This document shows positions 10,331 to 21,409 of a stretch of 64,000 bases of DNA, one piece after another. The stretch lies in the NCBI GenBank assembly GCA_025766275.1, contig JAFKAC010000064.1:278882-342881 (forward strand). Direction: 5' to 3'. The stretch comes from Lactarius indigo (lineage: Eukaryota > Basidiomycota > Agaricomycetes > Russulales > Russulaceae). The position numbers and the translations under genes were made by a program. The notes beneath the pieces were generated by a model. The model ran no database searches and had not been told where the DNA came from. It worked only from the letters and a program-made list of their open reading frames with translations. The first letter of the stretch is position 1, and every line of letters begins with the position of its first letter.

Positions 10331-11405
10331 TTTTTTTTTTTTTTTTTTTTTTTGAATCAATTTATATCCCGGAGCAGTACGTTACAGGTACAAAGCCGGT
10401 GCTAGTTACTAAGCTGATTACTCTGTAAGGAAACTTCTGAATCCGTCCTGGTCCCGTGCCCTCTCCTAGACCCTCCCACTACTAACAAACACGACCTACT
10501 TACGTTCCCTCAAGGACCCTTAGTAAGCAACTTCCACGAGTTGGACCTCACTGTGTGGTGCCTAAGTGGCGGTATGGGAACGGGCAGAGCCAGTTGCGTC
10601 TCTGACAGTCACATGGGGTCTCCAGGCCCATGGACCCGAGGATCACTGGATGGGGCGACCCATGGCAGTGCCACAGAGGTTCTTGCAGGGTTCTTGATTG
10701 AGGTCCGAGGACCCCTTCCCCTTATGGTCTCCCTGCAAGTGTCCGGCGAGGAGTCTGTCGAGGATGAAGCTGTTGGGGGTGTGTTCCTATACAGGGCGGT
10801 TCGGCAACATCCACGTTGGCGTCGGGGTTTCAGTCGGGGTTTGGTATAGTACGGTAGGAAACAAGACTAATATGTAGCGAAGTAAGTGTAGCGGTAGATG
10901 TACAGAGTCTGTGGGTCCGGGGACCCGGTGTGGGGTTATCAAGCCCAGGGTTGTAGGGGCGGGGGTTTAAACCCACCCACTAAAGCCACCTCCAGACACA
11001 GAGGAAGGCGGGTCAGGGTATTTGAGTTGATTAGGTAATTGCGGTTTCCCGGTCCATCAGGAACCGGGGTGAAGGTTGGGGTGTTGGGGGAAGTGGGATG
11101 CGGCGGCTAGCGGCAGAGCCCGGGGTTACATAAGTGAGCGTGGGTAGTTGGTGTCATGGGATGTTAGTGGTGCAGCTTAACAGAGCCCGGGGCGTGAGAG
11201 CGAGGGTGAGGCCGGATAGGCCGAGGTTGTGTTTGTGTGTTTGTTGGGAAGGGCGGATAAGGAAGGAACCACGTAGGATCACGTGGGGATGCTGGCTGCC
11301 CGCAGGGAATGCACCAGCCCGGATTCGAACCCAGAGTCCGTCACCAGAGCTGTCCCGTGTGAGGCGAGGGGGGGGAGCGTTTGCCCATTGCACCACCCAC
11401 CCCCC
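10331..11405 (-). mobile_element. long tRNA-derived SINE, 1,075 bp
   Basis: On the minus strand it starts near 11405 with a tRNA-like head: an A-box-like segment (TGGTGCAATGGGCA, 11379-11392) and a B box identical to GGTTCGAATCC (11321-11331). It ends in a 23-nt poly-A tail, seen as T at 10331-10353. It is flanked by a 13-bp target-site duplication. The body (10354 to about 11300) encodes no protein I can recognise. There is no AAAA on the plus strand anywhere in 10354-11405, so the RNA carries no TTTT Pol III terminator. That fits a full-length Pol III transcript. About 1.05 kb is very long for a SINE. Confidence 0.75.
11321..11392 (-). promoter_or_regulatory. internal RNA polymerase III promoter (A and B boxes)
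   Basis: A-box-like segment at 11379-11392 and canonical B box at 11321-11331 on the minus strand, about 47 bp apart, as in tRNA genes and SINE heads. Confidence 0.7.
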
Positions 11406-11418
11406 AACAAACCAATGG
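11406..11418. repeat. right target-site duplication of the SINE
   Basis: AACAAACCAATGG, the second copy. Pol coding resumes directly after it. Confidence 0.85.
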
Positions 11419-12207
11419 TTGGAGCAATATCTTTGGCAATGGTGTAATGTTCAACAAGAAAATTGGGCGGACACTCTACCTATGGCACAATTTGCGCATA
11501 ACTCGTGGACAAATGCCACTACTAAACACTCCCCATTCTCACTTATCATGGGATGGGAACCCCAAACCACATGGCCCCCCAAACCCTCCAAGAACCCCAC
11601 GGTGGACCAAAGATTAGAGGATCTACTGATACTTTGGCAACACGCCCAAGACAGCATTCGTCACGCACAGCAACTCATGACCCAACGAGGGAAGACAAGT
11701 TTCACACCTTATCAACAAGGTGATCACGTATGGTTGGAAGGAATGAACCTCCGTACCTTCTATCCTACAAATAAACTAGCCCCAAAAAGATACGGACCCT
11801 TCAAGATAACAAGAGTCTTATCAGATGTATCGTATGAATTGGAATTGCCAGCGTCATGGAAGATCCACCCGGTATTCCATGCAAATCTTCTCACCCCATA
11901 TAAAGAAACGGAGATGCATGGGGTAAACTTTACTCAACTACCACCTGACCTTATCGAAGGAGAAGAAGAGTATGAAGTGGAACAAATCGAAGATACCCAG
12001 GAACGAGGAAGAGGGCACAAACTCCACTACCTGGTCAAGTGGAAGGGATTCCCACCAAGTGACAACACATGGGAACCCACGACCAATATGACTCATGCCG
12101 CAGACACCATCAAGGACTTCTATCAGCAATACCCATCCGCTGTAGGGGCTGGACGAAAGATATAAAGACCAAAGACGCAGCCCCCACTCTAAGTCCTCAG
12201 CACTACA

Positions 12208-13731
12208 ATGACCACCACTCCAGTTTCCAACACCACACTTGTCAACATCCTCAACAACCCCTGACTTGATGAATTCCTCGAACGAGGTGTCATCGTTATC
12301 AACATCACCAACATCCCCCATCTATCACCACCACCATCAACCCCTAACTCCCCCCAATCCACTATGACCATTGACCCCATCCCCATCATCCCATGCTCCC
12401 CACTACGAGAACCAGGGGAGCTCACCCCATCCACACCAGAGGAGGGACAATATTCGCCAACTCCTCCTCCTCAACATGACCCAATACCATCACCACAGCA
12501 AAACCCAACACTGCCTCCTGTTCAACAACACCCCACTTCCCCACCAGAACCACCCACATTATCACCATCATCCACACCCTCCACACCACTGCTGCCCCTT
12601 GAACCCTTCACCCCAGTGTGAGTTCACACCCCCATTGACTATAACCGCCCAGAATCTCCCAAAGAAGACTCGGACAACCCAGGTGCCCCCTTTTTCCTGA
12701 ACTGTCCTGGAACACCCAAGTACTACCCCCTTCAAATCCCACTACCTGAGGGTGGATTCAACATTGCGAAGTATATCTACTATCACAAGGGATTCACCGA
12801 GGTAGTGGGGGTGATGGGAGCTTGGCAACCACACTATGGCAAAACTGTCTATCTGTCCACACTCCACCCCAATGTTTCTGCACCTCCCTTCACCACAGAA
12901 CAACTCCAGTTCTTCAATCCTAACAACATACGAGCTTGCACCTTAGACGAAACACTAATCGAGCTAAATTCTCCACACCTCACTGCAGAGGTCACTTGAT
13001 TGCGCACTGGACTAGCAGCATTAAAGGAACTAGACGAGAAGCACAAACAACTGGAGGAGGACGCCTGCAAACTAAGGGCCAAACGGCTCACAGTGGACCT
13101 GATGTTGGCTAGTACTAAGAGGCGACTACAGTATGCTGGCACCCTGACTACCATTGCTGATGAGTATGCTCGCCTCACTGCATTACTGACCCCCCTACGA
13201 AACTCCTGTTATGCCATTCCCTTTTCCCCTCAACGTGGAGGACCTGTCGAATTCCCCCACCTCGCCAATAAGCCATGGCGACGACGCTGCTATCACTGTA
13301 ATAGCCCTCATCACCTTGTGTGCGACTGCCCTTCATGACCAAGGCCTGCCTGTCATCACTGCCAGAGCCAAGAACATCAGTCCCATCGGTGTATCTTCCA
13401 CCAAACGGAGATGGTGGCCGAGGTTATCACCACACAACAAGCGGAGGAATGGATATGTCGAGAAATGTCCCCTGACACCACTACTTCATTCATGGTCCCC
13501 TCTCCTCCGACCAGCATAGCAGCAACTCAAGGACGGTGGTGCGGGCGATGTTTTCATCAGGATGCGAATCATGATGAGATCTGTTGCCCGCAATATGAGA
13601 TGTGCCACAAGTGTGGAGCCCGAGGACCACTCTTCTTCCTCAAAACTCATTACTGCCAAATGGACGTGTCAGAATGGCCTGAAAATGACTTGAGTGCTGA
13701 CATTTACAACTTGGTCGATCCAGAAGCGTGA
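12208..13731 (+). pseudogene. third ORF of element 2, four internal TGA codons
   Basis: Same position and architecture as the third ORF of element 1: Pro-rich N-terminus, block with YYPLQIPLPEGG, charged helix, CCHC knuckle (CYHCNSPHHLVCDC), second knuckle, and a third Cys/His cluster around CGRCF and CHKCGARGP. One frame runs from ATG 12208 to TGA 13729. It is broken only by TGA codons, near 12262, 12619, 12997 and 13336. There is no frameshift. The retained frame and cysteines show that it was under selection as a protein until recently. Confidence 0.78.
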
Positions 13732-13765
13732 AGTCATGGTGACTTCAGACCAAACAGGGGGGTAA

Positions 13766-14362
13766 TGTTACAAAATTCCTCTTCCTTGATATCAGACTTG
13801 TTCTTTCCTTCTTACCAATGTTCTATTCCCCATACTATATGAGCCCTGTACAACTACACGGACTTTACAATTACCTGGTTCCTATCACGCACCCTGCTTA
13901 TTGATGCTCTTTTCTGATAAGGCTTGACATGTGCTAGTTTCCAACTTATTTCCAATCACGCGCGACCCCGTGTGATTCACCTTTATTCTTAATATATCCA
14001 TGCCTTGTTCCCTTTATGCCTATCCCTTTATCCCTTGATCTAGCGATGGCACCATCTGTTTGTAACTGCCATACAACTCACCCTCTATTTAAACCTAGTC
14101 ATACCTAGCTTGTATGGTAGACTAGACTTCTTGTGTAATAACTACACTCGTCTAACATGGACGCCTTCATGCCTATCCTTGTCTCACAAATCCCCACTCT
14201 TCGCTAGACCTTCGTGTCTTAGCCTCCCTCTACAGTCCAAGTGACTTACATCCTTGTGATCCTTGTGCACCACTCTACTGAAGCCAAGGCTTGGAGCTTG
14301 TGCTACCGCATCTCGACTGACTTGGTACAGGTCGTACTTAACACCCCTGTAGTGGCGTTACA
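13766..14362 (+). repeat. 3' LTR of element 2 (597 bp)
   Basis: TGTTACAAAA to GGCGTTACA, after a G-rich tract. It carries a TATTTAAA motif near 14084. It is homologous to 6313-6873. Confidence 0.85.
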
Positions 14363-14445
14363 CCCATAGGCCCATAGAGTCTGTACAAGGGAACCCAATA
14401 ACCTCTAAGCTTGATAAGGCAAGCAGACCATAACACTGGTTCGGC

Positions 14446-14471
14446 GTGATATTTGCTGTCGCAAATATCAC
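14446..14471. repeat. perfect 11-bp hairpin, 4-nt loop
   Basis: GTGATATTTGC, loop TGTC, then GCAAATATCAC. No fl. Confidence 0.7.
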
Positions 14472-14814
14472 ACTGAAACATTGTCATGTGAGTATGTTAG
14501 TCATGTGACCACTAACCGTCCACACCACAAATATGCAGCTCTGGCATACTCTTCTTGGTGCTGTAGCAGCATAAGCAGTGTGTCTTCTTTGTCTTCTTCT
14601 TCAGGAGAGTCAGCATGTGACCAGCTGGACTCACAATACTCCCATTGAGGTCCCTCTCATGATGTTGGTAAGTCACATGGTCGAGGTGCATTCATTACAA
14701 CCGGCAACACAATATTCTCTAAGTTGAGCTCAGTTGCGTGACCATGGTCTTGATTTTCTACTGCCTGAAATTTATTTTCACTCTACATAAATACTTTGTA
14801 GTCCTAGAGTACAT

Positions 14815-14985
14815 ACCTCAGCCGTTTCTCCCAAAACGCTGAGGTTAGTAGTTCACTTTACTTCTCATATTTTTACTTTACTTACTGTGTATTAGTTGCG
14901 CTTCCCACGCTCCTACAGGTACATACACAATCCTAACAGCCGTTTCTCCCAAAATGCTGAGTCACGCTTCCCGCACTCCTACAGC
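14815..14985 (+). repeat. LTR-like fragment with an internal duplication
   Basis: The motifs gccgtttctcccaaaa and cttccc-cgc-ctcctacag each occur twice, at about 14821/14939 and 14902/14966. A reverse-complement relative is at about 27490-27610, which marks a dispersed repeat, probably an LTR end. Confidence 0.5.
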
Positions 14986-17402
14986 CTTCTCCTTGATACA
15001 TTTGGGCTGTCATTCATTCAGGTTTCGGAGGGTGTTCTCTCAGCTGAACACATCTGAACAGAGTTTACAGGGAATCCCAGGAAAGAAATGAGAATGCGTA
15101 CATCATCGGTCCCTGTGCCTGATCGCATCTATTAGCCCACTCTGAATCCAAGAACGTTCGCTGAGGTCTTCGCGATCGAGTTCGACTCAAGAGTCACCAT
15201 GTTCGAGGAGTGCTGAAACCCAGAGGACGCCATGGACCCAGTGCTGCCTGGATTTTTTCACTTGATCGAAGTGATGGGCTTCCCAATTCTGCAGTTTCTT
15301 CACTTCTCAGCCAACTAATCCTCGACATCCAATCACTACACCGCCTCAACATTACTAGCAGCATTACATTTTGAGCACGTCCACACGATTCTTGCCCAAG
15401 CCAGCCTAGCCTGTGCTTCGCTGGAAGGAAAGGTCGACTGAAACCAGAACGACATCCCTGTTGCAATATATACTGCTTGGTACCATGACTGCTAAAGACA
15501 CCCAATTAGAGAACATAGAACCGCGAATCTGTGATAGCACGGAATTTCCGTTCGACCCGTTAAGACTAAATCTCGCAGTATGTATCTGAACAATACGCGA
15601 CACAGATCTGGAGTCGGTTAGCTGATCTGGCGGTGCCTGCCCTCATCACTTACAGTGAGTCCATCTATGCGTTTCTACTCAAACAAGGGTCCGACGACGT
15701 GAACACACGAACACGTTTAGGGGACCGTCCACAACTATTTTTCAAACGTACGTGATCAATTGAAAGAAATGTGTCTGATACCCTGGGCCCGGAGCTGACG
15801 TCAACGTGCGAGACGGTTCGTGCTGCGGTTTGATGCACCAGAGTCGATACGAGGACACATACACGCTTCTTAGCACAACCGCCTTAATGTATGGGTGATA
15901 TGAGCGTAGCGCCCTTGCACCCGTGGACCATCGAGGGAACGCTTCTGGGCTACTTGGGTCTTCATCGAGTCACAGCCTGAGAGCTAATGTTAGCGCACAA
16001 AGATAATGATAACGTCTTACTAGTGGGTCGAGGAACGAAAAGATCGAGCGAGGTGTTGCACAGGGCGGATATGCGTGTCAAGGTGTGTGACTTACCAGAC
16101 GGAAGGAAACTATCTCAGAAGACTGCCTAGAGGACCCTATGAAGTTGTACGACTGATATTGACATACAGTGAGAAGAGATACATATGCTTGGAAATAATC
16201 CATCTACATCTCTCTTAGGCCACTCGTTTCACACTGCCAGCTATAGGGTCTCAGAGAAATCTTGGGGGTTTACGTGGACGGTGTCCACGTTCAATGATTC
16301 TATAAAATATCATATCGGCGTCAAGATTGGCGCCTAATTCACATACTCCGCCCCACCGTAAGTCCGCCTTGAAAGGTCGCCCGGGTGAGAAAGCTGGGCA
16401 GGAGTGGAGATAAACGTTCGTCCCTGAATGCCATGAGGTATGAGTCACTTAACTAAGTCAGTCAGGACCCTGTTCTGATGGTGGTTGAGAGTGAGAATAA
16501 TATGGAGGAGTGACGCTCTAACAAAAGCAAACAATGCAAGGCCGCTGACCGTATGTCACGATATGGGTCTGTCCGCAAGTCTGTCCGCCCACGGCGGTCG
16601 ACACTAGTTCCACCAGTGCGTTCGGAAATGAACGCTGAGCATCACGCGGGCCATTTTCGAATTCCTCCCATTTAGTTCACACTATTTCCAGCGATGGGTA
16701 CAGCGCTATATCAATGCACGGTGACTGACGCACGAGGGTTGACGGAACTGCGTAGTATAAAGTTTGATAGAAATGAAATGGGCTTTTAGCGGGCATCTTT
16801 TTGACGCTAACGCTACACTCACCCTCTTATCGCGGTTTTGTTACAATACTGTAATGAATATATACGCCATAATACAGTACAACACTCTGTATTGTAGAGT
16901 CACAACTTGCAGTCCTATGGGCGGACTTCCAGTTAATGGTTCAGAGCGGAGGCAAAATAATTTGGGTGGACCAAGCGCCGGCAAAGGATGCCGAAGCTTC
17001 AGGATTGGTGGCCTAAACTGGTATTCAAATATTCAAACCTCGCCTATGCGGCGGTTGCGAGGGGCCTGACTATACTGTATCGATATGAAAACCGCGATAC
17101 AATAGTTGTCTCATGCGCGCTTGCATGCGCGGGCCGTAAGTTACAACGGTACAAGACCCCATCTCGGACAGAAGCCGTGCTGTCACCAGGGGTGCAGACT
17201 TTTTTTTTAGGCACAGGCCGTGGGTGAGACTGCTTACACTGGCTCGGAATTCGGAAGTTGTCTCTGACGGACATCTTAGTCAAACACACGGTGTTATGGT
17301 TCGATCCGTTTGCACTCATCGATTCGCATTAGAAAGACCTCCTCGTATACACATTCACATCCCTCACTGTCTCCGCTTTCTCTTGGTGCTGCTGTTGTGC
17401 TC

Positions 17403-19105
17403 ATGTCTTCGACTTCCGAGATATTGAGGGCTGGGTCACCATCCGCTTCCCCGGACATTAAGAAAATGTAGGTGTATATTTTACGATATTACTATAGCGG
17501 TTTATCTCATCCCTTGCCGATCTTTCGCAGAGCTTCCCCTCTTGTACGTTTGGCCTCGTTCTGCCAACGTTCTGTTGTCCATGCTACCAATATCCTCAAC
17601 CATGCACATAGCTCTTCGGCCCTCTATGCAACTGGGCTCTGTTCGGCGTCCTCTGTGTCCAGTTTTGTATGAGGCCTTTCCCTTGAAAGCTCGGCTTATT
17701 CCACTCACACACGTTCAGACGTATACAGCTACAATTTTCCGAAAGACAGGCGATCCGTAAAATTTCTAGGTTGGTCTTTGACGTTTCATGGAAGCTTTGT
17801 GATGTCAACATTTCTTCTGAGAAGCTTATTTCGTTTTCCTGCTGGAGACCGCTCAAACTGCACTGAATGGGGCCGATGTCTACTATTGGTTTATTGCAGG
17901 ATTTGGCGACGTGGAACGCCTCGCAAATTCCCATTTTGCCCCATAGACATTCCTATCATTACTGTAGTTATCGCGCTTGTCGTTCAAGCCTACTTCTGTT
18001 ATCGAATTTGGGTGCTGACTAGACGGTCGTGGATCTGTTGGGTCATTGCTGTCGTATGTATTCCTGACCCTCCTCGCATTCTTCAAACCGCTGACGGTTT
18101 CTTGGATACAGTGTACGGTTACTCAATCAGTCGGGGGTGTGTGGGCGGGCATCAAAGTTGGTTCTGCACGCACTGTACCGAAATGGCTCATCTCACGGCA
18201 TTTAGTCGTTCATGGCTGGGAAATATGCAGTTTCCAAGGCAGGTATATATGTACGCACACTCTTTTTGATCAAAGTGGCTATACCGCCTGATACTTTGTC
18301 TTGTTAGTTATGGTCTACATCAAGTGCCACGGCGGACATTCTGATTGCGGTGGCAATGATGTTACTGGTACGGCATCACCCTATCGGATCCTTTAGTGCA
18401 TTGTTCTAGAATTTCTTTTGCACAGCTGAGAAAGACGACTGGCAAGCTCTGCAACTTCATATTAGTTCGCGTGATACGGCTTACTATTGAGACAAATGCA
18501 CTTACTGGTATCTATCTCCCGGAATCACACAGGCGTGTATCTGACTCCTTGTTGAGCTAGCGCAGTTGTCATGACCCTTGTGCTTTATGTCGCCTTCCCC
18601 GTAAGTCGCACCGAGATATGCTACGACCCACCAACTGACCTGGTCACATTGTTCATAGAACGATATATATTACGCATACACGTAGGTTCTCTTGACCCGT
18701 CACTATATACCTTTACGGCTGATGACTTGCAAAGTAGTGCGATTATTGGGAAACTGTGAGCGACAGATGCGCCATGTTACGAGTCAGAGCATTAACAAAT
18801 GTGCCAGGTACTCCAACACGCTCTTTGTGAGCCTCAACAATCGCATCTACTTCCGTGACCATCAATCGTCCGAATGTAGCGATAGCGCAAGCGTCCTGGA
18901 CTTCGACCCGGTTCGTGCCACCGCAGCGACGTCGCTCCATTTCGCCGGAACTGGGATACGGTCGCAAGTACCAACAGATGAGAGTTTCCAGCTCTCCACC
19001 AATACCCAGACAGTAGAGCTAAATAAGAGAAAAGGCGACGACACCAGCATTAACTGGTCTCTAGTAAGTACAATTACAGCTGCTATCCGATTCCAACTTT
19101 TCTGA
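17403..19105 (+). pseudogene. DUF6534 unit A, frameshifted in exon 5
   Basis: First unit of the array. It follows the family exon plan: exon 1 17403-17467, the 13-nt micro-exon AGCTTCCCCTCTT, the CNWALFGVLCVQ exon, YVYSYNFPKD, the long membrane exon, short exons at 18112-18156 and 18206-18229, and a last exon containing SLNNRIYFRD that ends at TGA 19103. In exon 5 one base is missing near 17943, where the other copies read CCCCTATAGAC or CCCCCATAGAT and this one reads CCCCATAGAC. The frame then hits TAG. No compensating insertion is seen. A neighbouring 3-base deletion is in frame. No TATAAA is visible upstream, unlike the other units. Confidence 0.8.
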
Positions 19106-21409
19106 ATGTTTCGATTCGCTGTCCAGTCCCACCCTAGGAAAGGTCGTCTGCTTTCTGATGACCCCGAGAGTGCGGTCGACACGTTGCCTCCCGTCCATAG
19201 TCAAAGGGGCGAGGAGTACGTGATATAGTGAGAAGTTGGTAGCCATGGCGGCGTGGCTTGGCTTGGATGCTACTCTTGGCGCCACCATCATTTCGCTCCT
19301 GTACATGGGCAACGGAGATTGGCTGCAGGATCGGACCCGGCGTCTCGCTGAATATGTGGGCCATTGCATTGGGAATGGCACACGTCTCGCGTAGATCGTG
19401 GACGTCTCGAGTCCCTAAAAATTAATTCCTCATATAAAGGCGATAGCGATGTATAATTCAGGCTCTTGACCTCCGGCTTCTCTTGTGACTAACACAATCT
19501 CTCTTGCGAGCTGTCTTCCCCACCATTCACTGCGATACGGACCAACCGACCAAGGCTTGTCTTCGATGTCTGGCCCGGTCCGGAAGCTTGTTCATGTCTA
19601 TACTTTCCCTCACCTGGTGCACCTGGTCGTCGGACAGTCACGGATTGCCGCACTCCCCATTGAAACCCCGCTTGGCCTACTCAATTTCCAGTGTGGTATG
19701 TGCAACGTCAACATGCGGCGGACTACTAGATTATATGACCCTGAATTGTAGGCATCTTGTAGATACTATGGTGGTAATATGGTTGATGGGTATGCTGGGG
19801 GACTCTGCACAAGCAACCTAGGTCTGTCTTGTGGTCAGGAAGGTGCGAAGCTTCGCAACCGGTCGCGCCGGTCTCCGCGTGGTGTGAAACCTCGTAAGGA
19901 CATTTTCTTCGTACAGGAACATGGTATAATCGGATCTCTAAGGCTGCGCGCACATGCTGCGTTCTAGGTAACGCAAACAATAAACCACCTAGACTATATA
20001 GGGATCGGCGGCGCAACAAATCGCGCACGTTCATCCATGACAAAAGATCTGGCCCGGAATACTAATAATTAGTGATATGATGTGCTTGGGTTTCCAAGGA
20101 CGCGTATAAGTACAGAACGCTGGTGAACCCAACCACGCAAGCCGAGGGAGTTCTCTTGGCTGATGCCTCGGCTTACGACCTTTAGCAGGCAATTTCAGTA
20201 GCATTAAATGAAGGATACTCAAGCAAAATATTTTCAATTGTTTCCTGAAAAAATTAATTGTAATTTGAGTCGTTGGAACGCTGACCACCGTCTCGCAGCA
20301 CTGTAGAAGAACCAAGTGATCTATCTCGTCTCGTAAATACAGCGTGTCCCCAACCAGCACCAATCCACTCCGAGTTGGACAAAATGTAGAAACTGTGCTT
20401 CTGTTTCCAGCCGTTTGTTGTCTCAAGTTGTCATCTGGCAGTGAAGTTACTCCGCAGTTTGGATAGGTTTATAGCACCAATCCCCCAAAGAAGTCTGATG
20501 ATGGCACCAAGATGGCACCATCTCTGCACTGGCAGATTCTCGCTCTTCTGCCCTTGCTTCTGCCCCCCGAATGCGAGTCGTCGAACCGTCGAAGGACTGA
20601 AACGACAACAAGACTACACGTACTAACTCACACTCGTGCCGTATTATGCCAGATTTTAAGACTATCCATAGCCTTTCCAGATATTCTCAGAGAGCTTCCG
20701 TACACGAAGCGTCTATGGGTTTTGTTGGGATTCAGTCCGGAACGTACACAGTCCGGCAAACCGAGGCTAGACCGACATATTAGATAATCGTAATATTACC
20801 GTAGTTAAACGGTTATCTATGAATAATATCGTAAGGAGAGAGCTGGGTGACTTCCCGTAGGAATCTGGCGGGTCTAAATAATTATTAATACGGCTGTACC
20901 CGGAATGTGTAAGCAGGAAAATAAACTCTGGAAGGTTTGTATTTCCCGTAGACACAAGAAAAATCTAGAGGTGCTCATATCGTTATGACTTCTTTCGGGC
21001 TTGGTAGGCGACATGGCGATGCAAGCTCATCCTCTCCGAGCCTGGTCGCCTTTCCACTGGCTCCGGCATATCGACATTTAGAGTTTAGAGCATTACAAAG
21101 ATTCTGTAGGAGTAGAGGCTCCTTCAGATTTAAGGTCTGGAGGACGCAGTCGGTGTATGAAATGGCTTCTGTGAGGAGCGGCACCTCGGCGATCTGGAAA
21201 AAACTCCACTCTGGAGAAGAATTTAGAGGTTTCAGAGCCACGGGAAGCACCCGGCATCTACTTTGACCTCCATCGCTCCACGAGTTGTCACGTGTCACGG
21301 TTCACATATCCGACTGTCTCCGCCTCATACGTCTACAGGTCTGCCCATAAATACGCGTCTGCTTATATTTCAGTTTACCCCCCACGTCAGGTGGCCGAGT
21401 AGTTTGAAA
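19106..21409. other. spacer between unit A and the P450 gene
   Basis: The first about 100 bases resemble the flank that follows the other DUF6534 units. The rest shows no gene or repeat I can identify. Confidence 0.5.

Larger units (their letters stand above)
9326..12165 (+). pseudogene. pol: pol remnant of element 2, split by a SINE
   Basis: 9326-10330 encodes the end of RNase H and most of integrase, including the HHCC zinc domain and the catalytic aspartates (the second within SDQDPRF). 11419-12165 encodes the integrase C-terminus and chromodomain ([13 protein letters not shown]). Both pieces are free of stops, and the codons meet cleanly at the SINE borders. The frame ends with TAA at 12163. 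Homology to element 1 is continuous, so the 1-kb interruption is the only large lesion besides the 5' truncation. Confidence 0.88.
9326..14362 (+). mobile_element. Ty3/gypsy chromovirus, element 2 (5'-truncated)
   Basis: Starts abruptly inside the RNase H domain (LLAIVKALRTW) and continues through integrase, chromodomain, third ORF and 3' LTR. It lacks the 5' LTR, gag, protease and reverse transcriptase. It is the same family as element 1 but clearly diverged. It was later hit by a SINE at 10331-11405. Confidence 0.9.
14363..17402. other. non-coding region with repeat debris
   Basis: No gene recognised on either strand. It contains a perfect 11-bp hairpin (14446-14471), an LTR-like fragment (14815-14985), AT-rich stretches and a run of T at about 17193. 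Confidence 0.6.

Noticed and set aside
1043..13338. TGA read as a sense codon (genetic-code variant or stop read-through) in the retroelement genes
   Set aside because: Host genes in the same window, such as the P450 gene and DUF6534 unit C, end in TGA, and the element stops are scattered inside conserved domains. Mutation explains them better.
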